From contig NZ_SMDQ01000015.1 of NCBI RefSeq assembly GCF_012911975.1, forward strand, positions 1 through 64,000: DNA of 64,000 bases. Reading direction: 5' to 3'. Below, piece by piece: positions 25,111 through 33,135 of this stretch (positions within the stretch are counted from its first letter, which is position 1; every line of letters starts with the position of its first letter). Below the pieces are notes generated by a model. It did not search any database. It was not told where the DNA came from and was given only the letters and a program-made list of their open reading frames with translations. The DNA comes from Nodosilinea sp. P-1105. Its GTDB lineage: Bacteria > Cyanobacteriota > Cyanobacteriia > Phormidesmidales > Phormidesmidaceae. The position numbers and the translations under genes were made by a program.

Positions 25111-26163
25111 CTAAGGGGCTAAGTAGCCCCGAGACACAAAGGGCAGATCGACAATGGTGCCTTGGCTGCTATCGACGGTGACCGTTAACCCTGCCCCCCC
25201 AGCTTTAGTGCGAATGTAGCCTAGGCCTAGATAGCCATCCGGAGTATTGACCACACTGGTTAGGGTGCCGACCTTGTCTTCGCCCACATAGATCGTGGCC
25301 CCGGGGGAAGCATTCTCATTGAGTTGGATACCCCAAAGCTGCTGCTTTACCCCCTGGTAGGTGTTCAGGCGGGCGATGGTTTCCTGGCCGATGTAGCAGC
25401 CCTTGTCAAAGGCGATGGTTTGCCAGAGGCCAGCTTCTAGAGGGTTATAGTCGTCGGTGAGCTCGGCCCCAGGGCTGGGGCGACCTTGGTGAATGCGGAG
25501 TTGGGTCCAGACGGCTTCTCCAGCCGCGATCGCCCCAGCCTGGGTCAATTTAGTCCACAAATGATCGCTGCCTTCGACGGGCACCAGTAGGGTGTATCCC
25601 GGCAGGGCTAGTCCACTACCAGCGGCGACTCTAACGGTGCCATTGCCTAGGGGGGCGCACCCGTGATGCCCAGCTTCTAAGTCGGTATCGATAGCAATGC
25701 TACTATTCTCCAAGACTGAGCGGCTGTCGGGACCCAGCAATGAAAAGATAGCCATCGCTGGGGTGAGGTTGGTCAGGGTGACTTGATCCGCTGGAAAGAT
25801 ATAGCGGTCCATCCAATCCATCAGTCGCTGATCTTGTCCGGGGGAGGTGAGAATCAGCACACTGTCGTCAGTGATATAAGCCGTGGTTAGATCGATGGTT
25901 CTGGCGGTGGAGGTGACAAACACGGTGTCGCAGCTTTCCCCAGGTTGGCGCTGGTTAAAGCTGTTGGTGGTTTGGTTGTGGAGAAAGCGCAGGCGATCGC
26001 GGCCTGACAGTTGTAGCACGCCCCAGTGGCTGCGATCCACTAAGACAGCCCCTGTGTGGGCCGCCGTTAGGGCCACCGGATCATTCCCGAAACTGGTTGG
26101 GATACCGGCCGTATCTAAGGTTGCCCCTTGAGCTTGCTGTACATCTCGTAGTGGTGTGGTCAT
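25111..26163 (-). CDS. ygfZ: YgfZ/GcvT-type folate-binding protein
   Basis: A 350-residue member of the COG0354 family, folate-binding proteins related to the glycine-cleavage T-protein that support repair or assembly of certain iron-sulfur enzymes. The signature cysteine motif is AFDKGCYIGQETIARL (K-G-C-Y-x-G-Q-E). The N-terminal T-fold is recognisable in LQLSGRDRLRFLHNQTTNSF. The start is 11 bp after the stop of the flavoprotein gene on the same strand, so the two are probably co-transcribed. An Fe-S helper beside a succinate dehydrogenase-type subunit makes biological sense. Confidence 0.85.
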   Translation of the reverse strand: MTTPLRDVQQAQGATLDTAGIPTSFGNDPVALTAAHTGAVLVDRSHWGVLQLSGRDRLRFLHNQTTNSFNQRQPGESCDTVFVTSTARTIDLTTAYITDDSVLILTSPGQDQRLMDWMDRYIFPADQVTLTNLTPAMAIFSLLGPDSRSVLENSSIAIDTDLEAGHHGCAPLGNGTVRVAAGSGLALPGYTLLVPVEGSDHLWTKLTQAGAIAAGEAVWTQLRIHQGRPSPGAELTDDYNPLEAGLWQTIAFDKGCYIGQETIARLNTYQGVKQQLWGIQLNENASPGATIYVGEDKVGTLTSVVNTPDGYLGLGYIRTKAGGAGLTVTVDSSQGTIVDLPFVSRGYLAP

Positions 26164-26174
26164 CCGTTAGTTCC

Positions 26175-28085
26175 TTATTTATAACTGCGCTGGGTGAGTT
26201 GGACCTGCTCAAATTGCAGGGGTTCTGAGTGCAGGGTGGGCGTGCGATCGCGCCCTTGATACTCCCAGGCGGCCACACAGGCGAAGTGTTCGTCGTCCCG
26301 CTTCGCTTCGCCGTCCGCCGTTTGATACTCTTCTCGGAAATGGCCACCGCAGGACTCCTCCCGGTACAGGGCATCCCGGGCCATGAGTTCCGCCAGTTCC
26401 ATAAAGTCGGCCACTCGTCCGGCAAATTCCAGGGTTTTGTTCAAGGTGTTGGCCTCGCCGGGCAGCTTCAGGTTCTGCCAGTATTCGCTGCGCAGGTCCT
26501 GAATTTGGATAATGGCCTGCTCTAGGCCCTCCCGGTGGCGGGCCATGCCCACGTTATCCCAGACAATTTGCCCCAGTTGACGGTGAAACGTCATCACCGT
26601 TTTGTTGCCCTGAATGGTCAGCAGTCGGGTCAGCCGCTGTTCCACGCTGGCCTCAGCCTCGCGGAAGGCATCGTCATCGGGAGTAACCGGGGGTAAGTTT
26701 TGATTGGCAACATAGTCCCCCAGAGTGTAAGGGATAACAAAATAGCCATCGGCTAGCCCCTGCATCAGGGCACTGGCCCCAAGCCGGTTGGCCCCATGAT
26801 CCGAGAAGTTGGCTTCCCCCAGCACAAACAGGCCAGGGATGGTGCTCATCAGGTGGTAGTCAACCCAGAGGCCGCCCATGGTGTAGTGGACGGCGGGGTA
26901 AATGCGCATCGGCACCTGATAGGGGTTTTCCCCAGAGATGCGCTGGTACATGTCAAACAGGTTGCCGTAGCGGGCAGCGATGGTGTCACGGCCTTGGGAG
27001 GCGATCGCATCCCGAAAGTCCAAATAGACCGCTAGGCCAGTGTCACCCACCCCACGCCCTTCGTCCGTTATCGCCTTGGCATTGCGGGAAGCCACATCCC
27101 GAGGCACTAGGTTACCAAAGGCCGGGTAGCGGGTCTCCAAGTAGTAGTCTCGCTCCGCTTCAGGAATATCGTTCGGGGGGCGGCGATCCCCCGGTTGCTT
27201 CGGCACCCACACCCGGCCATCGTTACGCAGCCCTTCACTCATCAGCGTCAGCTTCGACTGGTAGTCCCCCGAGACCGGAATGCAGGTGGGATGGATTTGG
27301 GTAAAGCAGGGGTTCGCAAAAAAGGCCCCCCGTTTATGGCAACGCCAGGCCGCCGTCACATTCGAGTTTTTGGCATTGGTAGAGAGGTAGTAGACATTGC
27401 CATAGCCCCCCGTACACAGCAAGACTGCATCCCCGGCATAGCGCTCCAGGGCGCCAGTGACCAGGTTGCGCACCACAATTCCCCGGGCTTGGCCATCGAC
27501 CACCACCAGATCCAGCATTTCTCGCCGGGGATACACCTCGATCTGGCCGGTCTGGACCAGGCGCATCATGGCGCTATAGGCCCCCAACAGTAGCTGTTGC
27601 CCCGTCTGTCCCCGGGCGTAGAAGGTACGCGATACCTGGGCGCCGCCAAAGGAACGGTTATCCAGCAGGCCGCCGTACTCTCGGGCAAACGGCACCCCCT
27701 GGGCCACACAGTGGTCAATGATGGCACTGCTGACTTCCGCCAGGCGATGCACATTGGCTTCCCGGGAGCGGTAGTCCCCCCCTTTGATGGTGTCGTAGAA
27801 CAGCCGCCAAACGCTGTCACCATCGTTGGGATAGTTTTTGGTGGCGTTAATCCCCCCCTGGGCGGCAATGCTGTGAGCCCGCCGGGGAGAATCCTGGATG
27901 CAAAAACTTTTTACCTGGTACCCCAACTCCCCTAGGGTGGCCGCCGCCGAAGCCCCAGCCAAACCAGTACCCACCACCAGAATGGTGTGTCGTCCTTTAT
28001 TTTTGGGGCTAACTAAGCGGCAATGGTCCTTAAAATGGCTCCATTTTTGGTTGAGGGGACCAGGCGGCGTGCGAGGGTCAAGCAT
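26175..28085 (-). CDS. sdhA: succinate dehydrogenase/fumarate reductase flavoprotein subunit
   Basis: A 636-residue FAD protein. The dinucleotide motif is [20 protein letters not shown]. The histidine that usually binds FAD covalently is in [20 protein letters not shown]. Catalytic-site segments ([10 protein letters not shown]-like [50 protein letters not shown]) are intact. It resembles the long Bacillus-type enzymes more than the proteobacterial SdhA. The Fe-S subunit (sdhB) and any membrane anchor are not adjacent, as is common in cyanobacteria. It would feed electrons into the plastoquinone pool of the shared photosynthetic and respiratory membrane. Confidence 0.92.
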   Translation of the reverse strand: MLDPRTPPGPLNQKWSHFKDHCRLVSPKNKGRHTILVVGTGLAGASAAATLGELGYQVKSFCIQDSPRRAHSIAAQGGINATKNYPNDGDSVWRLFYDTIKGGDYRSREANVHRLAEVSSAIIDHCVAQGVPFAREYGGLLDNRSFGGAQVSRTFYARGQTGQQLLLGAYSAMMRLVQTGQIEVYPRREMLDLVVVDGQARGIVVRNLVTGALERYAGDAVLLCTGGYGNVYYLSTNAKNSNVTAAWRCHKRGAFFANPCFTQIHPTCIPVSGDYQSKLTLMSEGLRNDGRVWVPKQPGDRRPPNDIPEAERDYYLETRYPAFGNLVPRDVASRNAKAITDEGRGVGDTGLAVYLDFRDAIASQGRDTIAARYGNLFDMYQRISGENPYQVPMRIYPAVHYTMGGLWVDYHLMSTIPGLFVLGEANFSDHGANRLGASALMQGLADGYFVIPYTLGDYVANQNLPPVTPDDDAFREAEASVEQRLTRLLTIQGNKTVMTFHRQLGQIVWDNVGMARHREGLEQAIIQIQDLRSEYWQNLKLPGEANTLNKTLEFAGRVADFMELAELMARDALYREESCGGHFREEYQTADGEAKRDDEHFACVAAWEYQGRDRTPTLHSEPLQFEQVQLTQRSYK

Positions 28086-28221
28086 AGAGACTCAGGACAT
28101 GGAGGAACGTGGGAAAATACCAGGAGCGGCCAGATGCAGGATCTGCCATTGAGTTCAGATCAGGCAGCGGGAACAGCGGCAGGCGGTCACGGGCAGTTGT
28201 TATTACTAGACTAGACTAATT

Positions 28222-28298
28222 CAAGTTCAAGCCTGGCGTTCTGCTTGTGGGTAAACGCCAGATCCGAAGCGGGACCTGGTATAGCAGGACTTGGTATA
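28222..28298. repeat. dispersed palindrome family A, copy 2
   Basis: About 77 bp starting CAAGTTCAAGCCTGGCGTTC and ending ACTTGGTATA. Its reverse complement aligns with the copy at 37863-37929, sharing TATACCAAGTCC, the GGATCTGG core and CAGAACGCC. It is the most diverged copy, with roughly 10 extra bases. Confidence 0.55.
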
Positions 28299-28374
28299 GA
28301 ACTGAAAAAAAGCTGATCAAATGGGGCCTGGCGAGAGGGTTGACCGAGAATGAAATTAACCGCGAGCCCAGTTT

Positions 28375-28486
28375 CCAGTCTCCAGTCTCCAGTCTCCAGT
28401 CTCCAGTCTCCAGTCTCCAGTCTCCAGTCTCCAGTCTCCAGTCTCCAGTCTCCAGTCTCCAGTCTCCAGTCTCCAGTCTCCAGTCT
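28375..28486. repeat. heptanucleotide tandem repeat, 16 x CCAGTCT
   Basis: Sixteen consecutive perfect CCAGTCT units (112 bp). Short tandemly repeated repetitive heptamers are known from cyanobacteria. The array stops 16 bp before the ATG of the [2Fe-2S] protein gene, so it is transcribed as part of the leader or contains the promoter. Copy-number change would alter spacing or leader structure. The reading frame passing through it is not a gene. Confidence 0.95.
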
Positions 28487-28502
28487 CCTCTCCCCCTAGC
28501 TT

Positions 28503-28778
28503 ATGGCTAAAGAAAATCTCTTTCTATGCATGGGTTCTGCCTGTCACCAAATGGGTGTCTATGATGTGCTGCCCAAACTTCAGGCTTTGATTAAAGATCA
28601 TGGGTTGGCCGATACAATCGAGCTGAAGGGGTCCTTTTGCCTAGAAACCTGTAGCCAGGGCATTGTGATGAAGTTTCAGGACCAGCGCTTTGCCAAAATT
28701 AGTCCTCAAAATGTAGATACCGTCTTTACCGAAAACATTCTGCCAGCGGTGCGAGCCGCCACTGCCCATACTCCCTAG
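28503..28778 (+). CDS. thioredoxin-fold [2Fe-2S] protein (NuoE/HoxE C-terminal-like)
   Basis: A 91-residue thioredoxin-like [2Fe-2S] ferredoxin. The four cluster cysteines are arranged as in NuoE: FLCMGSACHQMG for the first pair and GSFCLETCSQG for the second. It matches only the C-terminal half of NuoE/HoxE, so it is a free-standing electron carrier or redox sensor. It starts the cassette, 11 bp before the PAS gene. Similar small proteins stand beside PAS and SpoIIE genes in [FeFe]-hydrogenase clusters of anaerobic Firmicutes (family knowledge). No clear ribosome site precedes the ATG; a heptamer array lies there instead. Confidence 0.85.
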   Translation: MAKENLFLCMGSACHQMGVYDVLPKLQALIKDHGLADTIELKGSFCLETCSQGIVMKFQDQRFAKISPQNVDTVFTENILPAVRAATAHTP

Positions 28779-28789
28779 GATCTGTGCCC

Positions 28790-29392
28790 ATGGCTAATTC
28801 TGCGTCTCCCCACCAGGCGAGTAGTATGAACCCCACCCAGGGGACTGAGGCTAGCGATCATCAGCACCTGTGGCAGTTGATCTGGGAGTATGACCCGAAT
28901 GGGCTGATTGTGGTGGATGCTAACCTCTACATCAAGCTGGTGAATCCGGCCTTTTGCCGGATGTTTCAGGTGCGATCGCAAGATGTGATTGGCGAACCTG
29001 CATCCACCATCTTGGATGACACCAGCGACTTTCGTCGGGTTTGGGAAACAGGGGCCGTGTTTCGGAGCAAGCCCAGAGAATTTCCCAAATATGACCTGTT
29101 GGTGAGTCAGGTGATCTTCCCCATTCCTGAGGAAGGCATCATTGCTTGCATCATGGCCGACTACAGTCATCAATTGATGGAACGGCGAGAACTGATCGCG
29201 ATCAAGGACGAAACCATCAAGAATGTGAACCAAGTTGTCGACAACCAGATGAAAGTCGTCCAAGAGATTGCCGGACTGCTGGGTGAAACCACCGCCCAAA
29301 CCAAAGTGAGCCTCCTGAAGATTGTGCAAATGCTGCAACATGAAGCGGTCGATACGGTGATACCGTCTGAGACCAAAGACAATGAGCCCTAG
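28790..29392 (+). CDS. PAS-domain protein of the hydrogenase-associated type
   Basis: A 200-residue protein from the ATG at 28790 (AGGA 9 bases upstream; a GTG at 28784 is also in frame). After a polar tail, residues about 30-140 form a PAS fold: EYDPNGLIVVDANLYIKLVN, PAFCRMFQVRSQDVIGEPAS. A helical C-terminus follows: ETIKNVNQVVDNQMKVVQEI, then AGLLGETTAQTKVSLLKI. That last segment strongly recalls the C-terminal tail of PAS-containing [FeFe]-hydrogenase-related proteins in Clostridia, but the hydrogenase H-cluster domain is absent. It has no kinase or output domain, so it probably works through the phosphatase encoded 17 bp downstream. A Cys in the PAS core (AFCRM) could bind a ligand; that is speculation. 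Confidence 0.8.
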   Translation: MANSASPHQASSMNPTQGTEASDHQHLWQLIWEYDPNGLIVVDANLYIKLVNPAFCRMFQVRSQDVIGEPASTILDDTSDFRRVWETGAVFRSKPREFPKYDLLVSQVIFPIPEEGIIACIMADYSHQLMERRELIAIKDETIKNVNQVVDNQMKVVQEIAGLLGETTAQTKVSLLKIVQMLQHEAVDTVIPSETKDNEP

Positions 29393-29409
29393 GTCACCTC
29401 ACCTCTCTG

Positions 29410-30576
29410 ATGGCTGTAGATAACTTCATCGATATCCATAGTGCTAGCCTCAACAAGCGGGGCGAGGAATTGTGTGGCGATAAGGTCAAATATTTAAAGA
29501 CAGGTCCTAAAACCACCGTGGTGCTCTCCGATGGGTTGGGTAGCGGGGTCAAAGCCAACATTTTGGCGACCCTGACCACCGAGATTTTGATCACCATGCT
29601 GAACGCGGATGTGCCCCTAGAAGAGGTGCTAAAGACGGTGATTGCCACGCTGCCCATCTGTCAGGTGCGCAAAATTGCTTACTCGACCTTCACCATTTTG
29701 TGGGTCGATAGCCGCACCAACCAATTCAAAGTGATTAACTTTGACAACCCACCACCAGTGTTTTGCCACCAGGGTCGGGTTAACCCCTTAGCGATGCAGG
29801 TTCAGGAAATTCTGGGTCGCAAAATTCAGTCGGCGGAAGGGTGGCTAGAGCGAGGGGATTTTCTGGGGGCGATTAGTGATGGGGTGCTCTATGCCGGCAT
29901 GGGCATGACCATGAATTTTGGCTGGGGGTGGGACAACATTGCCCAGTATGTGGAAGGGGTGCTGGTCGGCAAATCCCACACCGCCCGCACCATTGTCAAA
30001 GAAGTAATCGACCATACCTTTGAGTTATACCAGGGGGCGGTGGGTGACGATGCTACCTTTGTGGGCCTTTACATTCGTCAACGCCATCCCCTAATGATTT
30101 TTACTGGCCCCCCCTTGGCGGAAGCTCAGGACGAACAGTACGTGAATCAACTGCTGGATTTTGAGGGGCGCAAGGTGGTCTGTGGTGGGACTACCGGCAA
30201 TATCGTCGCTAGCTATTTGGGGGAAATCGTAGAGATGGACTTGTCTACCATGCGCCCCGACTTGCCCCCCATTGGCATGTTAAGCTGCGTCGATCTGGTT
30301 ACAGAGGGCATTCTTACCCTCTCTAAAGCCACGGAATACATCCGCCACTGCCACTGTGATCTGGGGCGTCTACGGTTTGACAACAACGGCGCCTACCTGT
30401 TGGCCCGGGAGATTTTGCAGGCGGATGCCATTCACTTTTTAGTCGGCCAAAGCATTAACGAGTTTTACCAAAACCCGCTCTTGCCCAAGAACATCTCCAT
30501 CCGTCGGAGTTTGATTGAGGAGCTAGTGGCGGTGTTACGCCACTTTCAAAAAGAGGTCACAGTGGATTATTGCTAA
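29410..30576 (+). CDS. SpoIIE-type PP2C protein phosphatase with C-terminal domain
   Basis: A 388-residue protein. Residues about 1-225 are a SpoIIE/PP2C phosphatase with metal-binding motifs VVLSDGLGSGVKANILATL, GAISDGVLYAGMGM and VGDDATFVGLYI. Residues about 235-388 form a second domain (RKVVCGGTTGNIVASYLGEI, PPIGMLSCVDLVTEGILTLS). This same two-domain order is familiar from SpoIIE proteins encoded with [FeFe]-hydrogenases in anaerobes. Such phosphatases usually dephosphorylate an anti-sigma-factor antagonist, but none is encoded here. The start is 17 bp after the PAS gene, and the stop overlaps the next ATG by one base (TAATG). The substrate is unknown. Confidence 0.85.
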   Translation: MAVDNFIDIHSASLNKRGEELCGDKVKYLKTGPKTTVVLSDGLGSGVKANILATLTTEILITMLNADVPLEEVLKTVIATLPICQVRKIAYSTFTILWVDSRTNQFKVINFDNPPPVFCHQGRVNPLAMQVQEILGRKIQSAEGWLERGDFLGAISDGVLYAGMGMTMNFGWGWDNIAQYVEGVLVGKSHTARTIVKEVIDHTFELYQGAVGDDATFVGLYIRQRHPLMIFTGPPLAEAQDEQYVNQLLDFEGRKVVCGGTTGNIVASYLGEIVEMDLSTMRPDLPPIGMLSCVDLVTEGILTLSKATEYIRHCHCDLGRLRFDNNGAYLLAREILQADAIHFLVGQSINEFYQNPLLPKNISIRRSLIEELVAVLRHFQKEVTVDYC

Positions 30577-31586
30577 TGACATCACCCTTGGCCATCAATT
30601 GCCCCATCGACGATATTTTAGGCAGCCTCTGGGCCTATGGGCAGCGCTATGGACTGCCCGAACGCCCTGCCCAGCGGCAAGGGCTGGTGGCTACCCTGTG
30701 CCAACTGAGGGCCAGAGCCATGTCTGTGACGGTCTCTACCCATCAGTTGGAGTTATGGATCCAGCAGGTCTTAGCCCAGTTTGAGTCTATGGCGGTGATG
30801 CAGACCGTGGTTGACGCGGCCCAGGATCGGCTGGCCCAGCGGGCCTACCAGTGGCAAACGGCGCTGGAGCAGCAGGTTAGGCACACCTTGAATGCCTATG
30901 TCCAACGCTACGCCCCAGACCTGACGGTGGAGATGATTCAGGATGTGGTCGTAGCGGCCATTCCGCTGCTCGACTACGGCACAATTACTAAGGCAGAGGT
31001 GCATGGGCTGGTGGATCAATTGGCGGAAACCTTTGACGTGCAAATGCCCCTGAGGTCGACCCATAACCCTGTGTATATAGAGCTCGCGGCAACTTTAGCG
31101 ACAGTACTGCGTCAAAACCCCCTAGAAGAGGCCGTAAAGCAAACGGTCACTGCCTATGTGTCCGCTGTGATCCCCAGAATCACCCGGATTGGTGCGGATC
31201 TGATCGCTAACGCCCTCAGCGCCATTCTCAACAACCAGGTGAACTTTGGCATTGATGTCAATGTTCACCTGGTCGATCGTCAATTGTTGATTCAGCAGGT
31301 GAGCTTTAAGCTCAATACCATGGAGCAGTCTCCGATCCCATCCAAATCAGCTGAGCAGATGGCCGCTGAGTTGCATCAGGCGGTGGCAGACTTTCTTCGC
31401 GATCGCGATCATTCCCAGGACTTGAGCGACCCATTAGCAGGCCTAATTAGCGAGGATGGTCTATCCATCTCCAGCCCTTGGACCTCGACCCGTACGCAGG
31501 TCAGTCCAGAAACAGCTTCATCGGAACCGGTCGCCCCCGACACCTCTGTTACAGATGTTACAGAACTTCCTCCTGCTCAGCCTTAA
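30576..31586 (+). CDS. unrecognised helical protein, fourth gene of the cassette
   Basis: A 336-residue protein I do not recognise. The start is the ATG at 30576, sharing one base with the phosphatase stop, so translation is probably coupled. It is mostly helical, with segments such as ALEQQVRHTLNAYVQRYAPD and LEEAVKQTVTAYVSAVIPRI that look like two related halves. An amphipathic or weakly hydrophobic stretch follows (IGADLIANALSAILNNQV). The last 70 residues are a Ser/Thr/Pro/Glu-rich disordered tail. There is no signal peptide. Its place makes it a candidate output or target of the Fe-S/PAS/phosphatase module. Its 3' end overlaps the convergent hydrolase gene by 29 bp. Confidence 0.75.
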   Translation: MTSPLAINCPIDDILGSLWAYGQRYGLPERPAQRQGLVATLCQLRARAMSVTVSTHQLELWIQQVLAQFESMAVMQTVVDAAQDRLAQRAYQWQTALEQQVRHTLNAYVQRYAPDLTVEMIQDVVVAAIPLLDYGTITKAEVHGLVDQLAETFDVQMPLRSTHNPVYIELAATLATVLRQNPLEEAVKQTVTAYVSAVIPRITRIGADLIANALSAILNNQVNFGIDVNVHLVDRQLLIQQVSFKLNTMEQSPIPSKSAEQMAAELHQAVADFLRDRDHSQDLSDPLAGLISEDGLSISSPWTSTRTQVSPETASSEPVAPDTSVTDVTELPPAQP

Positions 31587-33036
31587 TGGTACGGAGAGCC
31601 TGCCAAAAATCCTCGTAGTGGAGCCAACCCACGTAGCCGGAGTACAGGAGTGCCGCCTCGGCATCGACCACAAACACATGGTCGATGCCTAACGGGTGTC
31701 GCCACACATACAGGCTAGTGCCGTCGTCTAAGGTTAAGTATCGCTTGGCTCGATCAAAGGCACGCAGATGGGCATCGGTCATCCCACGAATTTTCCGTAG
31801 CCGCTCTACCAGAGGGTGCTGCATCAGTGGCAGGCTGAGGATCTGGCCATCCCAAAACTGGTGGATATGTTCGACCACAGCCGGATGGTACCGCATGTCT
31901 GCATGGCTGAGGCCCTCTAGACAGACAAATTGAGCATTGGGCACTTTCGTACTTTCCACAGTAATGGTGCCATCGCTGCCTCCGTCGGTATTACCCGCCA
32001 GCACCAGGGTGTTGATGGCAGCGGCGATCGCCATAGCCAGAGGACGGCGATCGCGACCTAAGTCAGCGGCAATTCCCAGGCCCACTTGCAGCGGATCGAT
32101 AATACGGCCCAAGTCGGCCCCGCCCACGGGGGACGCCACCAGCACCAAAGCCTGCACCCTGGGCCACCACTCGGGATGGCGAGTCAGCACTTCCAGCCAG
32201 ACTAGCCCCCCCATGGAATGGCCAATAATTCGGAGAGGCACAGTGGGTTGCTGGTCGATCACCGCCGTGGCGATTTGGTCTACCGCCTCAATTAGCGGTG
32301 CCATGCGCAGCCAGGTCATGGCGTAGTTCAGACTGGGAGCCACAATTTCAGTGGCCTCAGTGGCCAATTCCTGGGCCAGGGCCAGCATCCACCGATTGTT
32401 ATCGGCCCAGCCATGTTGGGCAAACAGAATAAAGTCTGCCGTAGGGTGTTGATGGGTCGTTAACACGGTCATCAGTGGTCTCCAGGGCAGTTTGACAATT
32501 TCGTACAGGTTAGCGCTCTGCTGGTGGTAAATCTGAATCTCTCGGTCTTTAGCCTTAAGCTGGGCTTTGTACTTGCGCTCTGCAGCTTTGAGGGCTTTTG
32601 GGTAGCCCTGCATAAAGCTGCGGTGCAGAGGTTCTTGATCAGAATCGGGAGCCGCCTGGAGTTTGACCACGACCACGCCGTCGCCTTTGTTTTCAATGGC
32701 TTGAATGGCTAACTGGGCATCCCCATGCTCCACCTGTATCTGGTTAAGGGTTTGAATAAATGCCTTCCAATCGACCCCATCGCGGAAGATCAGGTCGATG
32801 GTGTCAAGCACTTCTCGAAACAGCTTGGTAAACTCGCCGGGTCCAAAAACACCGCTGCTGGGGCGGCGCTCTTGCTGATTGCGCAGCAGGTACACATAGT
32901 TCAGGTACACATAGTTGTAGTGTGCCCCCTCTAAATAGATGGAGCTTTCGATGTTCCAGGCTTCTAGGGTGGCCCCAGCTGGCTTCGGTAAAGCCGGCCC
33001 CTTGCAGAAAGCTATCTTAGCTGCCCCGAACTGCAC
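31558..33036 (-). CDS. alpha/beta hydrolase with effector-type N-terminal module
   Basis: A 492-residue two-part protein. Residues about 25-185 carry a module I know from cyanobacterial pentapeptide-repeat and other multidomain proteins: FREVLDTIDLIFRDGVDWKA, IENKGDGVVVVKL, and a coiled end KAKDREIQIYHQQSANLYEI. From about residue 190 an alpha/beta hydrolase begins, with ILFAQHGWADNNRW, nucleophile elbow IIGHSMGGLVWLEV (Ser) and C-terminal His in LEGLSHADM. The start is a GTG with no clear ribosome site. A 15-bp tandem duplication (32887-32916) gives the repeated YNYVYLNYVYL. The likely substrate is an ester or lipid. A role in cell-death or conflict systems is possible but unproven. Confidence 0.8.
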   Translation of the reverse strand: MQFGAAKIAFCKGPALPKPAGATLEAWNIESSIYLEGAHYNYVYLNYVYLLRNQQERRPSSGVFGPGEFTKLFREVLDTIDLIFRDGVDWKAFIQTLNQIQVEHGDAQLAIQAIENKGDGVVVVKLQAAPDSDQEPLHRSFMQGYPKALKAAERKYKAQLKAKDREIQIYHQQSANLYEIVKLPWRPLMTVLTTHQHPTADFILFAQHGWADNNRWMLALAQELATEATEIVAPSLNYAMTWLRMAPLIEAVDQIATAVIDQQPTVPLRIIGHSMGGLVWLEVLTRHPEWWPRVQALVLVASPVGGADLGRIIDPLQVGLGIAADLGRDRRPLAMAIAAAINTLVLAGNTDGGSDGTITVESTKVPNAQFVCLEGLSHADMRYHPAVVEHIHQFWDGQILSLPLMQHPLVERLRKIRGMTDAHLRAFDRAKRYLTLDDGTSLYVWRHPLGIDHVFVVDAEAALLYSGYVGWLHYEDFWQALRTIKAEQEEVL

Positions 33037-33135
33037 AACGTCTGGGGCGGCTAAACTGACACGTCCCTGTCCCCAACCAGGGCGAGAGCACCTGCAAGCC
33101 TATACCCCCTTTGCTGCCTTTTGCCTTTTCAAGCC

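Larger units (their letters stand above)
28086..28502. other. intergenic region between sdhA and the Fe-S/PAS/SpoIIE cassette
   Basis: 417 bp between divergent transcription units, so promoters in both directions are expected. It holds a diverged copy of palindrome family A (28222-28298) and a heptanucleotide tandem array (28375-28486) that ends only 16 bp before the next ATG. The array occupies the position where a ribosome-binding site and 5' leader should be. Confidence 0.6.

Noticed and set aside
28375-28486. Possible CRISPR array
   Set aside because: Units are 7 bp and contiguous, with no spacers; it is a simple tandem repeat, and no cas gene is near.
28247-28510. Open frame with SFQSPVSSLQSPVSSLQ-like repeats
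   Set aside because: It is a translation of the CCAGTCT heptamer array and overlaps the start of the [2Fe-2S] gene; no domain or ribosome site.
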